Positions 1 through 13,400 are shown, counted from the first letter of the stretch. The stretch is DNA of 64,000 nt from Ipomoea triloba (GCF_003576645.1 NC_044924.1:273270-337269), one strand, 5' to 3'. The notes: a model not told the origin generated them from the letters alone. Numbers and translations: made by a program.

Positions 1-273
1 AGTAATTGTCATGTCAAAATAAATAGAGCTGTCCTTATTTCAACCAAAGTGTAAACATAAGCCAAAAGCAATTGAAAATTCAAATTCTCCTGCCTTCTAT
101 TACATGAGGGAAATACATACATCCCAACAAAAAGGTTGAGGATATGATGTATCTGCTGGGCTGGAATAAGCACACTCATGTTTTTGCATGACATCAACGA
201 CACCATCCATCTGAGGCATCAGCTTGGTCAGTTCATCTCTCTTTTGCATCTTATTTTGATTGCCTTGGGAAAT

Positions 274-2488
274 TCAAATACTCAGTTGGTTCATCCCATC
301 CTGCATAATAAATTGCAATAGTTAAGAGAACACTGTCATTCTTGATCAAGAATTTAAAATTTTTAAAAACTTGTAAATGGGTGTTCATGTTTTTTTGTGT
401 GCAAATATGCAAAACAACTAAAAGTCATTTAGTAAAACGAGACTAAACTCAGGTGCAAAAAAGGTTTTGTAGTCAGGGGCAAGTCAAATTATGAATTATG
501 ATGTACATTTCCGTTTTGAACTTTTTGGAGACATGATTTTAGTGACAACGTTTTATAGGGAAAACAGAATGAGTAGCAGTAGCAGTCAGGTACTTCTATT
601 GCTGTGGGTTAGATATTCAGGCCAAGGAGGTCCATAGTCCACCACCGGTTCTCTCCTGAAGCTACTCCTCACTGGGGAGAGTCATATTTTCAGAATGTCT
701 GAAAATTTCTGGTAGCTGACGGATTGAACAAAACAATATAATGATCAAGTGGATGTTTGTTAAAGCTTATTTAATTACACTATTAAGATTATAAATTAAC
801 ATACTTTTTACGAGTTTGGTAAATATTTGACTGCAATGGAATAATACTTGATTAGGATTGTACATATTCAAAATTGTAATCTATAATCCAAGTTCTGTCA
901 AATGGGAGTTGTGGGACCTAATAAAGATTGCAAAGGTGGTTAGATTTCTAGTAAATGAACTAGGTTTAATCTTTCAGCAGTTTTTAGGCAAAAAAAAAAG
1001 GTTATTGTTCAAAGGGCAACTTCATATTGTATATTTTTAAACATGTATATGATCACTAAAGGGTAAGTAACTATCTTGTAAACACCAAACAATTCTGAAA
1101 TACTACAAATGCATATACATATATATTTCAGGATTTCCATAGTACTATGCTCAGAAGCATAGCAAAGTATAGGGAAACTATGGATCCTCATGAATAACAT
1201 TCAGGTACATGGAGCAATAAGCCTCAAACCAATGTAGCAAGGAAGAAATATCAGACAATACAAAGTGAATAGGAATAGGTAAACAAAAAGAACAAGAATG
1301 ACTTACTTCAATCTGTGAAGCAGAAGAAATCCAGGAAGGAGGTGGCCAAAACAGCTCAGAATAACCAATAAAACTATTTATAGGACCAATGCTACCACTC
1401 TCTAAGTTAGACACACCTATACCAGGTATTTTCCATACTCCATCACCTTCCCTGTAATAATCTGCAAACACTATACGGTTCCCTGTGCACTCGGGATTTA
1501 GCTCAGAAACCAAAGCAGAAAATGTACAATTTTCACCCAGGAAGAGTATCCTATCCTTCAAACTTGCAACCTCAACCCATTTCTGCCCTTCTTCATCTAA
1601 TTTATATACCTTAAACTTGAGAGTCCTCTCGCTCATGAAACAATCGAACTCCTCGTAAAACTCAAAACCTTCACTGTATCCGAGATCATCACCAGGCCCA
1701 ACAGTCAAATACTTATCAACCATTAACAAGTCTCCACACGACTCCACCAGGAATTTCTTGTCTCCGCCGAACACAGGATGCGCAACGACAGTCAAATCCA
1801 GGCCTGCTGCGGAATCCAAATTAAGAGTCACTGCCCTTCCAGTACTATCAACAGCATAAAAGCGACCATCTTTGGCGATGACATCATCGTAAGGTGAACT
1901 GAGGTCGTTGATGACAGTCCACTTGGAGGCACCAGATCTATAAATAACCAATTTCCCAGAAACATGAATGGTCAATAGCACAAACCCTAACGGGGGGTGT
2001 TTCTCCAGACATAAGGCGACCTTCTCCATATAAAGATTACCTGCCTCACCAATTGAACTGGCCAAAGGCCTGTAGTTGATGTACTGAAGAGTGTACTCCT
2101 GACCCAGCTCATGAATGCGGTATCGAGAGATATCTAGAAGTTTAGGGAAAGTCAAAGGGAGCGGCTTCAAATGTGATCTAGAAAGAGGATGAAACAAGCG
2201 GAATCGATGGGGAATTTCAGAATCGAGCTTAAGAATCCAGGCATTGGATGGGGAGGATCGGAGCAAGTAAATGGTGCGTCTTGAGAGTTTAAAGCCCCAG
2301 CTGGTGTCCGAGATTCCGTCATTAGGGATGACAGGAAAGCGGGAGGGGTAAGAGTTGTGAGGCTTGTCCGGGACGGAGAATCGCCATGAAGAGCATACGG
2401 ATCGGAAGCGAAGGAAATCGGTATCGGAACTGAGGTGCCTGGCGATTAGGTCTAGAAGTTCTCGGGGGAGCTGAGACCACTCAGACAT
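274..2488 (-). CDS. F-box protein with DUF295 domain (SKIP23-like)
   Basis: Proteins of this family are substrate receptors of SCF E3 ubiquitin ligases; the substrate is unknown. Exon 1 is 2488-1307. It begins MSEWSQLPRELLDLIARHL, a clear F-box (about residues 3-45, with the FLRFRSVCSSWR segment). A DUF295 region lies at about residues 300-370 (FKVYKLDEEGQKWVEVASL, then GNRIVFADYY). The last part, GPINSFIGYSELFWPPPSWI, is the usual end of SKIP23-like proteins. A strong donor (GAA|GTAAGT) follows at 1306. The best partner acceptor is TTATGCAG ending at 301, giving a final exon 300-274 that encodes DGMNQLSI and a stop, in phase. If that intron (about 1 kb) is not used, the reading frame runs on to 1178, so the 3' end is the uncertain part. 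About 402 residues in this model. The start is the first ATG before the F-box. Confidence 0.85.
301..1306 (-). other. Probable last intron of the F-box gene
   Basis: About 1 kb of AT-rich sequence between donor GTAAGT (1306-1301) and acceptor TTATGCAG (308-301). No coding segment with homology is visible in it. The short open frames here have no recognisable features. Confidence 0.55.
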
Positions 2489-3212
2489 GGATCAGGGATG
2501 GGATGGGATGGGATTAGACGCAAACAGAATTCTGGTTTGATCTCATTTCAACGCCAACACCAATTTAATTTTACAAGCTTGGGGATGATAGTGACACGTG
2601 TGTTTAAATGGTGACGAAGATTTTCATTCTGGGCTTACCTCTAAATCTCTAATGGGCGGACCCATTTTAACAGTGATCCACTTTTGCGTCTGATTATAAG
2701 TCCATAGAGTCCAGTCACTCTTCGTCTATAATTTTATTGTTTCTAATAAAAAAAAAAATTTAATAACAAACCATTCATGATATAATAATCCATAGAAATA
2801 ATGTTAAGTACATAGTAGGTGCAGATGGATAAATCATCCATATCATAAACGGTGCAATATCATATATATCAATGAACATTAATTAACACAACATAAAGTA
2901 ACTCTGACCCTGGAAAAAATGTAATACTAGCCCAACTGACGCTCTGAAGTCTGACCTACCATTCTTGCCAGCATCAATGTCTGTTTATCTTGTCCACTCT
3001 TTAATTTCGCATATCACCACGACACCACCTATACACTGTGGAAGACTAGCTGGCAGCAGCATGACCATCAACTCAGCAATGGATGCCGTGATGTAAAAAA
3101 TGAGTGGATTATTTAAGTTTGAAGTTGGATTATATTTCTCATGCATGCATTGCATTGCATGTCCCAAGGTATCTGATTATTATTATTGGAAAAGGAAAAA
3201 AGTAATTAATAT
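2489..3212. other. Intergenic region between the F-box and O-methyltransferase genes
   Basis: Holds the F-box gene promoter and 5' UTR (2489 onward, including a short GGGAT tandem at 2496-2515) and the 3' flank of the O-methyltransferase. An A-run lies near 2749-2758. I see no gene. Confidence 0.6.
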
Positions 3213-4576
3213 TCAGGGCCAGGCCTGGATAATGGAAACGACATCGGAAGTAGGGGTGACAGTGTATGATTTGAATCCAGCGGCAGTAAGAACGTGCGAC
3301 CATTGTTTTTCAGTCCTTTCCAAGCCATTCCCAGTGTGAGCCATCATCACCATATCTAGCATCAACCCCACTTCATAACTATTATTATTGTTATGGTCTT
3401 TTTCCTGCAGCTTCGAATTCTTAGTGTTGGTGTTGTTCTTCATCCTAGGGATAGTGCCTAATTCATAACCATTGATGATTTCCGTCAGTATTGCCTCCGC
3501 TATTATCACTTTCCCAGTTTCCTCTGGAATTGCCTCTCTGCACTTGCTCAATATCTGGATGCACTCTTCGTCTCCCCAATCATGCAACACCCACTGCACG
3601 TACTCGATCGATCCATCGATCAGCCCCAATTCAACCGCCAGCCATGAGGAAATTAGATTGAATTAATTAAAAGATCCAAATTAAATGAATAGGCCGCTAT
3701 ATATATACATATGTAGGTAGGTAGGTACTTCAGAATAATTACCATGAGAAAAACAGCATCGGCTTTTGGAATACGTTGAAACATATTTCCCCCAACGTGG
3801 TGGACACCGGGGCGTTTTGGGGCGACCGACACAACGTGAGGGAGATCAAAGTTAATTCCTTTGACCCCGGGAAATGCCTTGACCAGCATTTCAACAGTAG
3901 TTCCATCACCTCCGCCTACATCCACCACCACCACCTCCCCATGGAGGAGGAGCAAATCAGGGCAAGCCTGGATGATGGCGGGCACAGCCATCCTAGCGTG
4001 GCATGCCATTGCATCTTCTATGAGCTTGCTGTGTGCTGGATCACTCTCTGCGTACCGCCACACGTCCTTCCCGTTTGCAGCCTCGAATGCATCACTACTA
4101 CTGCAGTTATGCAGATTATTATCTCCTGATGATGATGATAAAAGTACTCGTCCGCTTAGCTTCAGCCACGGCGCAAGCATCACGGGACTGCTCTCTAGCC
4201 GCACGAAAGCGGCCATGCTCTTCTCTCCGTCTCTTGTCAGAAGCGCAGACAGCGGGGTCTGAACATAACCGCTGGTGGGGGCGGAAGGGGTAGTGGAGGC
4301 CAACGCTGCCTCTGTTGAGGGCGTGATCTCCACCTCCTTGAAGATCCCCCGGTTGATCAAGAATCTCATAATGCGGTATAGGGCGGACGGAGAGCACCCC
4401 AGGGCCGATGATAGTTGGTCAAGTGTCACGGCTTGCTGTTGGCTTTCCAAGAAATCTGGTATTCCCAGTTCGATGGCACACTTCACCACAGCCATTTCAG
4501 TGAACCCAAACACGTATTTCCATATACCATCTTCATCATCTACTTCTTGTCTCCGCCTTATTGATTTTGCATCCAT
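3213..4576 (-). CDS. Class II plant O-methyltransferase (SAM-dependent, COMT/ASMT-like)
   Basis: Predicted to methylate a hydroxyl on a small molecule (phenylpropanoid, flavonoid, indole or alkaloid) using S-adenosylmethionine; the substrate cannot be told from sequence. Two exons: 4576-3743 and 3593-3213, joined in phase 0 as DAVFLM|WVLHDWGDEEC (donor ATG|GTAATT, acceptor GTGCAG|TGG); 403 residues. The N-terminal dimerisation domain spans about residues 10-110. The SAM-binding loop VDVGGGDGTT is at about 218-227. The catalytic His is in WVLHDW (about residue 282), and LMLDMVMMAHTGNGLERTEKQW is the usual C-terminal block. The protein is longer than the usual 350-370 residues because of an Asn/Lys-rich stretch of about 30 residues just before LMLDMV. 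The frame also runs on past the donor and upstream of the acceptor, but the spliced product restores the family motif exactly. Confidence 0.9.
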
Positions 4577-4643
4577 ACTCAGCTCAAATCAATCTGCACG
4601 CACCAAATTTACAATACATATGCATGCCGCACCATCATATCGA

Positions 4644-4725
4644 GTATAAATATATAATTGCCGAGCTTAATTAGGTGTTGTACCGTATATATAGTACTCC
4701 GTATATGTTAGTTTCAATTCACGTG
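4644..4725 (-). promoter_or_regulatory. Putative TATA box and G-box upstream of the O-methyltransferase
   Basis: Read on the minus strand, a TATA-like element (tatatttata) lies at about 4656-4645, some 70-80 bases before the ATG. A CACGTG G-box, a bZIP/bHLH binding site, lies at 4720-4725. Spacing fits a plant core promoter, but this rests on motif match only. Confidence 0.35.
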
Positions 4726-5544
4726 TTCCACTGATCATACATGCATCTAATAGTATATGTTAGTTTCACTGATAAATGCATCAATCATATATATGTGTGG
4801 GTCAGTGGGTGTAATAATATTGGCAAGTGGCTGGGTTTTGATGAGTATATTTATCTTCCGACAATGCATGCATGTAAGATTAGCTGGCTCATTAAATAAT
4901 ATTGTATGTATAGCGCCCATGCAATTAATTAACCCCACTGCTAATTAATAATGTCATGTGTTACAACTTGCAAGTTTTTAAAAAATTTGAAAGGATTGCA
5001 CATTATAATTGTAGCACGCAGCTTTTAGCTTCTTCTTCTTCTTTTTCATTTTATAATAATTTTAAATAGTATTAATATTATTATATTATATTTTGAAGAT
5101 GGGTGGTAAAGGAAATGAAAATTCTCATTTACTCTCTAATCATCCTGAGGTTCATTCGATTATTATTGATTTGTATATCATTTTAAAATATATTATTATA
5201 ATTTGCTTTTTTCACATTGGTTCTGCTTCCAGATTGGTTTATTATATCCCATCGTTAAATTAAAATGCATTTTCAATTCACTTTCTTAATGTATATTTTA
5301 GTTTCAATAATAATTTTGATCGCAATCATATACGAACTAAATACTCTGTATCCGGCCAGCTAGTAATTAGCTATGCTAGCTGTACAAAATTAAGCAGAAA
5401 TATGCATTAATGATTGCATCATATCAAATGCTAGCTAATTCGTTCTCAATAATTATTACTCAAATTTGTAAAGAAATGTGGTTTTGAAGACTCGTAATTA
5501 GATTATGCACACCACTGGAAGAAAACAGCATAAACAATTTTTTA

Positions 5545-5596
5545 GATATTACGTACAGTACGTTTTCAAAAAAAAAAAAGATATTACGTACAGTAC
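5545..5596 (+). repeat. Poly(A) micro-insertion flanked by a 17-bp perfect direct repeat
   Basis: The 17-mer gatattacgtacagtac occurs at 5545-5561 and again at 5580-5596. Only 18 bases lie between the copies: gttttc followed by a run of A. This is the layout of a target-site duplication around a retroposed poly(A) tail with almost no body. Confidence 0.6.
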
Positions 5597-6187
5597 AATT
5601 AACGGATATAAATAACAATAAATAACATTTTAAATCAAATCCAGTATATATTATATACATACATGTATTAATTAATTAACTTGCCCAGATTGCAACAGAT
5701 CCCTAACTTCTTTAATACTGGTAACAAGTATTATTATATCATCCTAATTGTTATGGGTGCACTGTGGTGGTGATGGCAGTTACTGTTGTTACTTTAAGAG
5801 ATATATATTAAAACGAATGTCATATTTGGTGAGGAGAGGTTAAATTGTGGGATATACTTCAATTGGTCTAAATAAACTAAAATTATCAACTTAATTCGAA
5901 ATAGTCCACTAGTGAGATGTACCTCAAGGGCAATCATATGTAATTGTTGATTAGATAGTATATACATCTAATATAAAAACCCTCAAATTGTTAATCCCAG
6001 TGCCAATTTTTTTAATGTAGCTAGGGGAAGCACATGTATTTTGTCGTTATCTCAGAATTAGAAGTCATAGTACGTAACATGCAATCACAAGCAACTAGGT
6101 TGCACACTAGCATATAAGGAAATCAACAATAAGCTAAGTAAACAACAAGTTTAAAGTAATGAGAATTAAACATGATAACACAAGCAC

Positions 6188-7100
6188 ATATGATAAGTGT
6201 ATATTTGTCCATATTTTCCCCCATTTTTATTAGATCATTTTGTTTGCAAATCATTACAGTTGTCATGATAATTAGTGCTTATTTGTATTATTTTGCAATG
6301 AGTATGAGTTGGAAAGCATTTGAAGCAAAGATGATTTTTCATGCATTTTTGTAAGCATTAAAGTCAAATGGAGGCAAGATATGAAGCTATGGAGATGGAT
6401 AGAACACTTATAAGGGAGTCCAAGAGTGGTGTGTAGTGTTCAATGGTCTTGGTCATTTAGACAAACCAAAACAAAAGAAAAGCAAACGATCAAGGCATTG
6501 CAATTTTAGCTCATTTCGACCACTGTTCGGTAATTTAACCATATCTTGGCCTATGAATATCCAAATGAAGTGATTTTTGTGCATTTGGAAAGCCAACTTG
6601 AAGGGCTACAACTTTGTTGGAGACCATAAAGGACAATGAAATGGTTTTCAGAGTGAAAAATAACCTATAAGTCAAAGCAGTTGCACAGATTTCTGTTTGC
6701 AGGAGGTACGTGGCCACCAACACGACCATGTCCCTGATCATGTCTTTTTTGCCCTATTTATAGAACATACTGCCATTTCTAGTGATCTTGGGCACGGTCA
6801 GTGACATAACCGTGTCACTCGTCCCGTGTTCACTATTTAAGCTCGTTTTGAACGTTTTTAATTCGGTTTTGATCCATGGTTGAACCCTAGACACTCTCCT
6901 TCACTTTCTTTTATATTTTTATGTTAGATTAGGCTTAGATTTATTTTTTTAATACTTTTGAGTCTCAACAAGAGTTGTGTTATGCAAGAGGTTTATGTTA
7001 GGGTGACTTCAAAAGTGTTACAGAACATAAGTCGCGTTGAGACAAAGGAATGAGATAAATGGAATAAGTGAAAAACACATGAGTTATTGAGTATAGTATA
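6188..7100 (+). mobile_element. Ty3/gypsy-type LTR-like remnant (solo LTR candidate)
   Basis: Starts with TGATAAGTGTATATTTGTCC. It then shows the sequence order I associate with LTRs of plant Ty3/gypsy elements: a 'catatcttggcctatgaat' segment, 'ggaaagcc..cttgaagggctacaact', a stretch around 6705-6840 rich in 'cacg' words, then a pyrimidine-rich promoter-like part. No gag or pol coding sequence, primer-binding site or second LTR is seen, so this is at most a solo or truncated LTR. The right boundary and any target duplication could not be fixed. Confidence 0.45.
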
Positions 7101-7495
7101 AAATGTGTACACGCAAAAATTAAGGTCTATCGGTTTGCCAAACTTTTTGAAAACTGGATTAGGATCAAATAAAAGGAAGCCAACGCAGCATGACGTGTTA
7201 ATTTAGGATTTACCAAATGCCAATACCATGGTAAATGTGAAACCAAACCAAAAGCATTCCGATATCGGACATATCACCTGGCACCTGTTGCAGTGAGGCT
7301 GTGATCTGCGAGCTTATCCATTTCCGCAGTTAAGCATTGTATTTGTATACCCCACGCCCACACAGATATCGGACATAGGGAAACATGTGGATGAGACCTT
7401 CCTCTGAACATCTAGCAGCCGTCGGTTCTATATTTTTCCGTTGGTTTTAGTGGCGCTAGGATTTTATTTTTTGATGTTTTTTTTAAAAAATTCAA

Positions 7496-10400
7496 ATGGT
7501 AATGGAAGATAACGGGAGTTGCGGCAGTAGAGTGGTGGAATCGACGCCGGCCAACACTTGGCAGCAACGGAGAAAAGTGGAGGTGTACAATGAGGTTCTT
7601 CGGAGGCTCAAGGATTCCAGCAACCAGGAGGTTCAATTGCATGGCTTCGATGATCAACTCTGGGCTCATTTCAATCGTCTCCCTACTCGGTACCTTTACC
7701 TTCCTCCCAACACACACGCGCCTGTGCGCTCACCACTCCTTTTACTCGTTAGCTTACCCTACTAATGCGATTCACTCATGGATTCTATCTATACAGTTAT
7801 TAAACAAATAAATGTAGCTACAATAACCTTAATTCTGAGAGTTCTTCTCTGTGTATTTTAAATCCTCAGAAAATCTGTAACCTTATTTAATTATTCATTC
7901 TGGGTGGTTTTCATAGAATTCTATCATGTCAAATTGAAGTTGCAGTCTACCAGGGAAATGAATCCTGTGCTGTTATAGCTTATTGATTTAGAAACAATTT
8001 AGAAATTATGTTGGTCTGCTCCCACTGCTCAATTATAAAAATACATATTAAGAAAAATTTGGCAGGTGTGATATTGACCAGTTTATAGAGATAAGAGATT
8101 GATTTTTGTGCATCCAAGGTATGCATTAGATGTGAATGTGGAAAGGGCAGAAGATGTTCTCACACACAAGAGACTTCTGCATCTTGCACGTGATCCTTTG
8201 AATAGGCCTGTCTTTGAAGTTAGAGTGGTTCAGGTGAGTGAATTTATTGCTGTATTCACTTTCTCCAGGACTATGCCATTAATGTTGTGTGAGTAATCCA
8301 GCATTTGGCTATGACACTTCCCTGATTGTTGTCATTGTTATGTGCTTCTTGGAAATGTTTGCTGGATTGCATGCCATACTCCATATATTGAGTCTAGTGT
8401 TTGACATTGTCACACTCCAATCAAACTTGATGTCAATTTTTTGGACATAGTTTTTAATCTGGTATGCCAGTGCAGTGTGTGTTACTTTATAATGCATGAT
8501 TTTACATTATCCAACTCAGTTTGATGTTAGCTGCTATGGCTTGATCTAATTTGTTATCACACAGGTATCTCCAGTCACTGATGGGAACATGCCAAGGCCT
8601 GTTCAATCAAGATCTCCAAATAAGGCTACCCCACAGAGGTATTATTTTGAGTGACATCTGCTGTTAATATCTTGTTCCTGAAGTCCTCATGCTGACTCTC
8701 AATATAACTAATCATTTTTTACTTCCAAATATTTTGAAGGATATTTTAGCTTTCTCCTTTGTGTTAAAATCTCTTTGTCCTTTTCATTATCTCAGTGTCC
8801 ATCCACCACCTGCCTTTGGCTCTTCTCCTAACCTCGAAGCGCTTGTTCTTGAAGCAAGCAAACCACATGCTCCAGATGAGAACAATGCTGTTAACCATTC
8901 TGAAAAATTCCCCAGGTATCTAATATTAAGATTTATAGTTTCGGTGTTAGTTTCTTCTATCAGAGTGATTACACCTAGAGTGAAGAGCCTTTGTTGTTGT
9001 TGTTGTTGTTGTAGAGGTAACGCATTGTGTACTTAAATACTAGACGATCTCTGTATCCATTATGTCTTGTGCTTTGCAAGATTTGGTCACAAATAAAATG
9101 TGAACTTATCCCAATACTTCATTGCTGAGCTGCAGTTCACTGAAAATTGAAAATTTTCATTTTATCTGGAGCACATGCTATGTATGCATGTTGAATAGTG
9201 AATCAGTGAATGCTGATATGTGCATGTTGTGTAGCTAACTTCTAAATATGTTTAGTGATTTTGTAGGCCCATGCATGAAATTACATTTTCAACTTGTGAC
9301 AAGCCAAAACTTCTCAGTCAGGTATTTTGTGTAATTTCTCAACTGATTTTAGACATGATTCAAGACAAAACTTTGCTAGTATTAACTGAAAGGGGAAACA
9401 CACTTATATTTGAACCATTTTCTGCCATAACTGCTTATATATGGTATTTGAGAAGGTTTAAGGGCTGTGAAAGTTCATTTATCTTATGTGGCATTTGGTT
9501 CGTGGAATGAAAATAGAGGGAATAGCAATTGTATTCTAGAGGGAATGGAATATGGGTAAAATAGAATAGGAATAATATTCCACTCTTTGGTTCACAAAAT
9601 GGAATTACAAAAGAAATGATATTTCAATGTTTGCTTAGCTGAAGATTACAAAGCATATAAATGTACATAACTATATATACATGTGCACACACACAAATAT
9701 TAATCTATGTATAGTAGGTATTATAACAAAAAGTTAGCTATCTTTGATGGGTTAGGAATAATTAATACCATGGGGGGTTGGTAAATGCCTAAATGGTAAT
9801 GGCTACTCCCTTTGCAAAGGGAGTGCCCAATTCCATGGAATTCTATTACGCTGAATAGAAAAATGAACCAAATGACAAAATAGGCCTATTATGTGTAATG
9901 TTATTCCATTCTTTACCTATTCCTAGAATCAAATGACATGTTATTTTATTTATTTATTATTAAAATATACAATTTGCATAAGAGAACTTTTTAATGTTAA
10001 ACAGTTGACTTCGTTATTGGCTGAGCTTGGACTGAACATTCAGGAAGCACATGTGTTTTCCACTGTAGATGGGTTCTCTCTAGATGTCTTTGTTGTTGAT
10101 GGTTGGCCTTATGAGGTATATTCTCCTTCACGTCTCAAATAATAGTTCATCTAAATCAAGACGTGCTACATATACTAGGCTTGTTATTTGAAAATCAGAA
10201 AAATTATTACTCCATGCATTTTTAAGACTTCTGTTCAGTATTGTAACTTGCTGAGTACAAAAGTTCAGTATTGTAAGCTTGACATGTCAACTTTTGTCAG
10301 TCGCTACAAAATTTGAAAATTGATCTTTTTACTTAAACTAAGACTGAAAATTTATATACTGCTACTATTTTATTCTTTTGAAATTATACTGTTGTGCTTG

Positions 10401-13400
10401 AGCTTGTTTCTTGCTGCTTCTTTGCCATCTTCATCATCAATGAAAAGCTTCTGGCATAGCTGTTGTCTTTTCAGGAAGTTGAGCAGCTTCGAACTGCAGT
10501 GGAAAGGGAAATTTTAAAATTTCAGGTATTTATTTTGCTACTGCTTAAATAAACTTATTTAGACCTAAAATTGTTTGTGTTTCAAGATATATGTTTGCTG
10601 TTTTCTTGCTGAACTAATTTATTCACATTATTTCTCAAGGAATTTCTTCGTCTATTTCTCTTTAGTTAAAACTCTGTACTACATGCTCTACAATCATCTC
10701 TTGACTATGCTATTGAATCTTTTTAATCAGAATTAGGTAGAATATTGCCATTTATTTATTCTCCTCAGTTATTGTTAAGAAAGTAAGATGCTTGCAAGGG
10801 GAATTTCACTCTTCCTTCTATCATTTTCTCTAAATTAGGAGTTATTAGTTATTTTGTCAACTACATTGTATGTCATCTTGCACAGCAATTCACTAGGATA
10901 TATTGAGTACCATGCAGAAAGGCATTTGGCAAACTCAAAAGTCTTTGCATTCTTCAAATGAGGGTGACCATAACCCAATAGTGGTCAAATGTGAACCTGT
11001 TACAATACCTAATGACGGAACTGATGTCTGGGAAATTGATCCTCAACTTCTGAAATTTGAGAACAAAATTGCATCTGGCTCTTATGGTGACCTGTAAGTT
11101 TATCATAACCTAGACAATTTTGAGTTATGGTGTAATATTTTATTTTCCAATTACTCAAGCTTTTCTTTGTTCTAGGTACAAAGGAATATACTGTAATCAG
11201 GAAGTAGCAATAAAAATCCTCAAGTCTGAACGTCTAAACTCAGAATTGCAGAAGGAGTTCGCTCAAGAAGTATATATTATGAGGTTTGTCAAATTTCTTA
11301 TCTCAACTCCTAGCACAATAAGGCTGGTTCATCTTTTCTTGTTAAGCAGTGTTGGTTTAGTCAATTTTAAAAATACTTTTTTGAATTGAAATGTCACAAA
11401 TGTGTCTCTTACTTTCCACTATAAAAGTCCTTATCACTCATTCACTCATAAAGTAACCTATTTCATTGAACTGTTGCCTAAAGTTTTAATGGGTAACATT
11501 TTCACAGGATGCTACAAAAAGCTTGCTTTTAGGTAGTTTGCATTATGGTACATAACAATCATCTCTCTCTCTCTCTCTCTTCTCCATTGCTTGTTTCCTC
11601 CCCATAATTTGGGTGCAATGTGTTATGAACTGATCGTCACAGGCAGAAAAATAAAAGAGACAGAGAATAGAACAGAACTGCTTTGGGTTTTCTTGAGGCC
11701 CCAGAACTCCTAACTCCCTTTGCTGGGATTAAATTTTCTGCTTGCCTTCATTGAAAATAATACTCCTTTATATAGGTAGTACAAGGATTCAAAACTGATC
11801 TAATTACCAAAACTAAATTAGGAAGCTTTCTAATACTCTAACTCTCTGAATTCTGATATGGTAATAAACTAACAACTTTCTAAACTATAATATAGTAATA
11901 AAATAGGAATAAACTATAGTATTGTAATGAAATAGAAATCCTGCAACTTCCTAAATTACCGTTTCTCTGCTGATTTGTTTCTGCGAACGTAACCACGTCC
12001 CCAGAATGCATCACAATGCTATTGGTATTAATCACCACTGAAACTGTAAAAATGGCTGTTATTATTATTTCTACATTAATGGACTTTTCATTCAACTTAT
12101 CTAGCCATTACTAAGGCAGATGTTGTAGGTTATCTTTCTAAGATGTCTGTCTCTGCACTTTACTTTCTGGTACTCGCAGAAAAGTCCGTCACAAATATGT
12201 TGTTCAATTTATTGGAGCATGCACCAAGCCTCCAAACTTGTGCATGGTAACAGGTGTTTCTCAGTAACTCTCATTGTATTTTATGGTAATAGGATTTTAG
12301 TAGAATTGGATTTTTTTTAACAAGTTTTTATTGTATTTGATTTTTTGTAGAATACATGTCTGGGGGAAGTCTATATGACTATTTACACAAACAAAAGGGT
12401 AGTTTCAAACTTCCAAATTTGCTTAAAGTAGCAATTGATGTATCGAAGGGGATGGATTACCTGCATCAGAATAATATTATACACAGGGATTTGAAGGCTG
12501 CCAATCTTTTGATGGATGAGCATAAAGTAAGATGTTTCTCAATTATTCTGTAGTCAGTATTTGTTTTTTTCCGTCAGTTTCATTGGTATCTTATGTCCAT
12601 GATTGAGTTTATATATTTGTGCTATATTTGTTCCTCATTACCTGTTTCAGGTTGTTAAAGTGGCTGATTTTGGAGTTGCCAGAGTTAAAGCACAGACTGG
12701 TGTTATGACAGCAGAAACTGGGACGTACCGATGGATGGCCCCTGAGGTATACAATTCTCTATTGAATAAGGAGCTTATATTTTGGAGTATTACTGAATGT
12801 GTTCAGTGTTATAGCGTCAAATTTCAAAGTTCTTATTCCTTCAGCATGGGGAATGAGACGTGAAGGATTATATACTGATTTTGTTTGTTGAGTTTGTTAA
12901 GTTAATATGCTTATTGCATGAATGCGAACCAGTGGAGTGGTGAATGGAAGCTAAAGATGGGCAATATGGGTTGTCTTAGTCGGGGTATACATTTAGTGAA
13001 TCTACATCAACTAATTATGATTATAGTTACATACACTTGTACATTTGATATTTTGATGTGTAAAACATTCCATTCTGGTTGAACTATACCAAAGGCCATT
13101 AACTTTTGTCCATTTTCCTCCAATAATAAACAAAATCTTTCCTTTTTAGTTCATTCTTTTGACAATTTTCTACAAATCTGATGCTACAAATTTCTGACAG
13201 CCCACTGCCCACTAGAGAATAGGGTGGTATACAGAAGGAATTTCTAAGTTTTGAATTTTTGGTTTTGTTTAATGTTCCTTATGCTTGGTGGCTTAACTGT
13301 TTATGACCCTTTATCATCCATTTATAGAAATGGGCTTATACCAAATCTATTTACATGAACTATTGGGTTTTAACCCCATTAAGTATCAATATCTACCTCC

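Larger units (their letters stand above)
4577..6187. other. Gene-free AT-rich intergenic DNA
   Basis: Contains the O-methyltransferase promoter at its left end and a small poly(A) insertion flanked by direct repeats (5545-5596). The rest is low-complexity AT-rich sequence with no coding signal. Confidence 0.6.

Noticed and set aside
3776..4649. Several plus-strand frames opposite the O-methyltransferase
   Set aside because: Antisense shadows of a well-supported exon.
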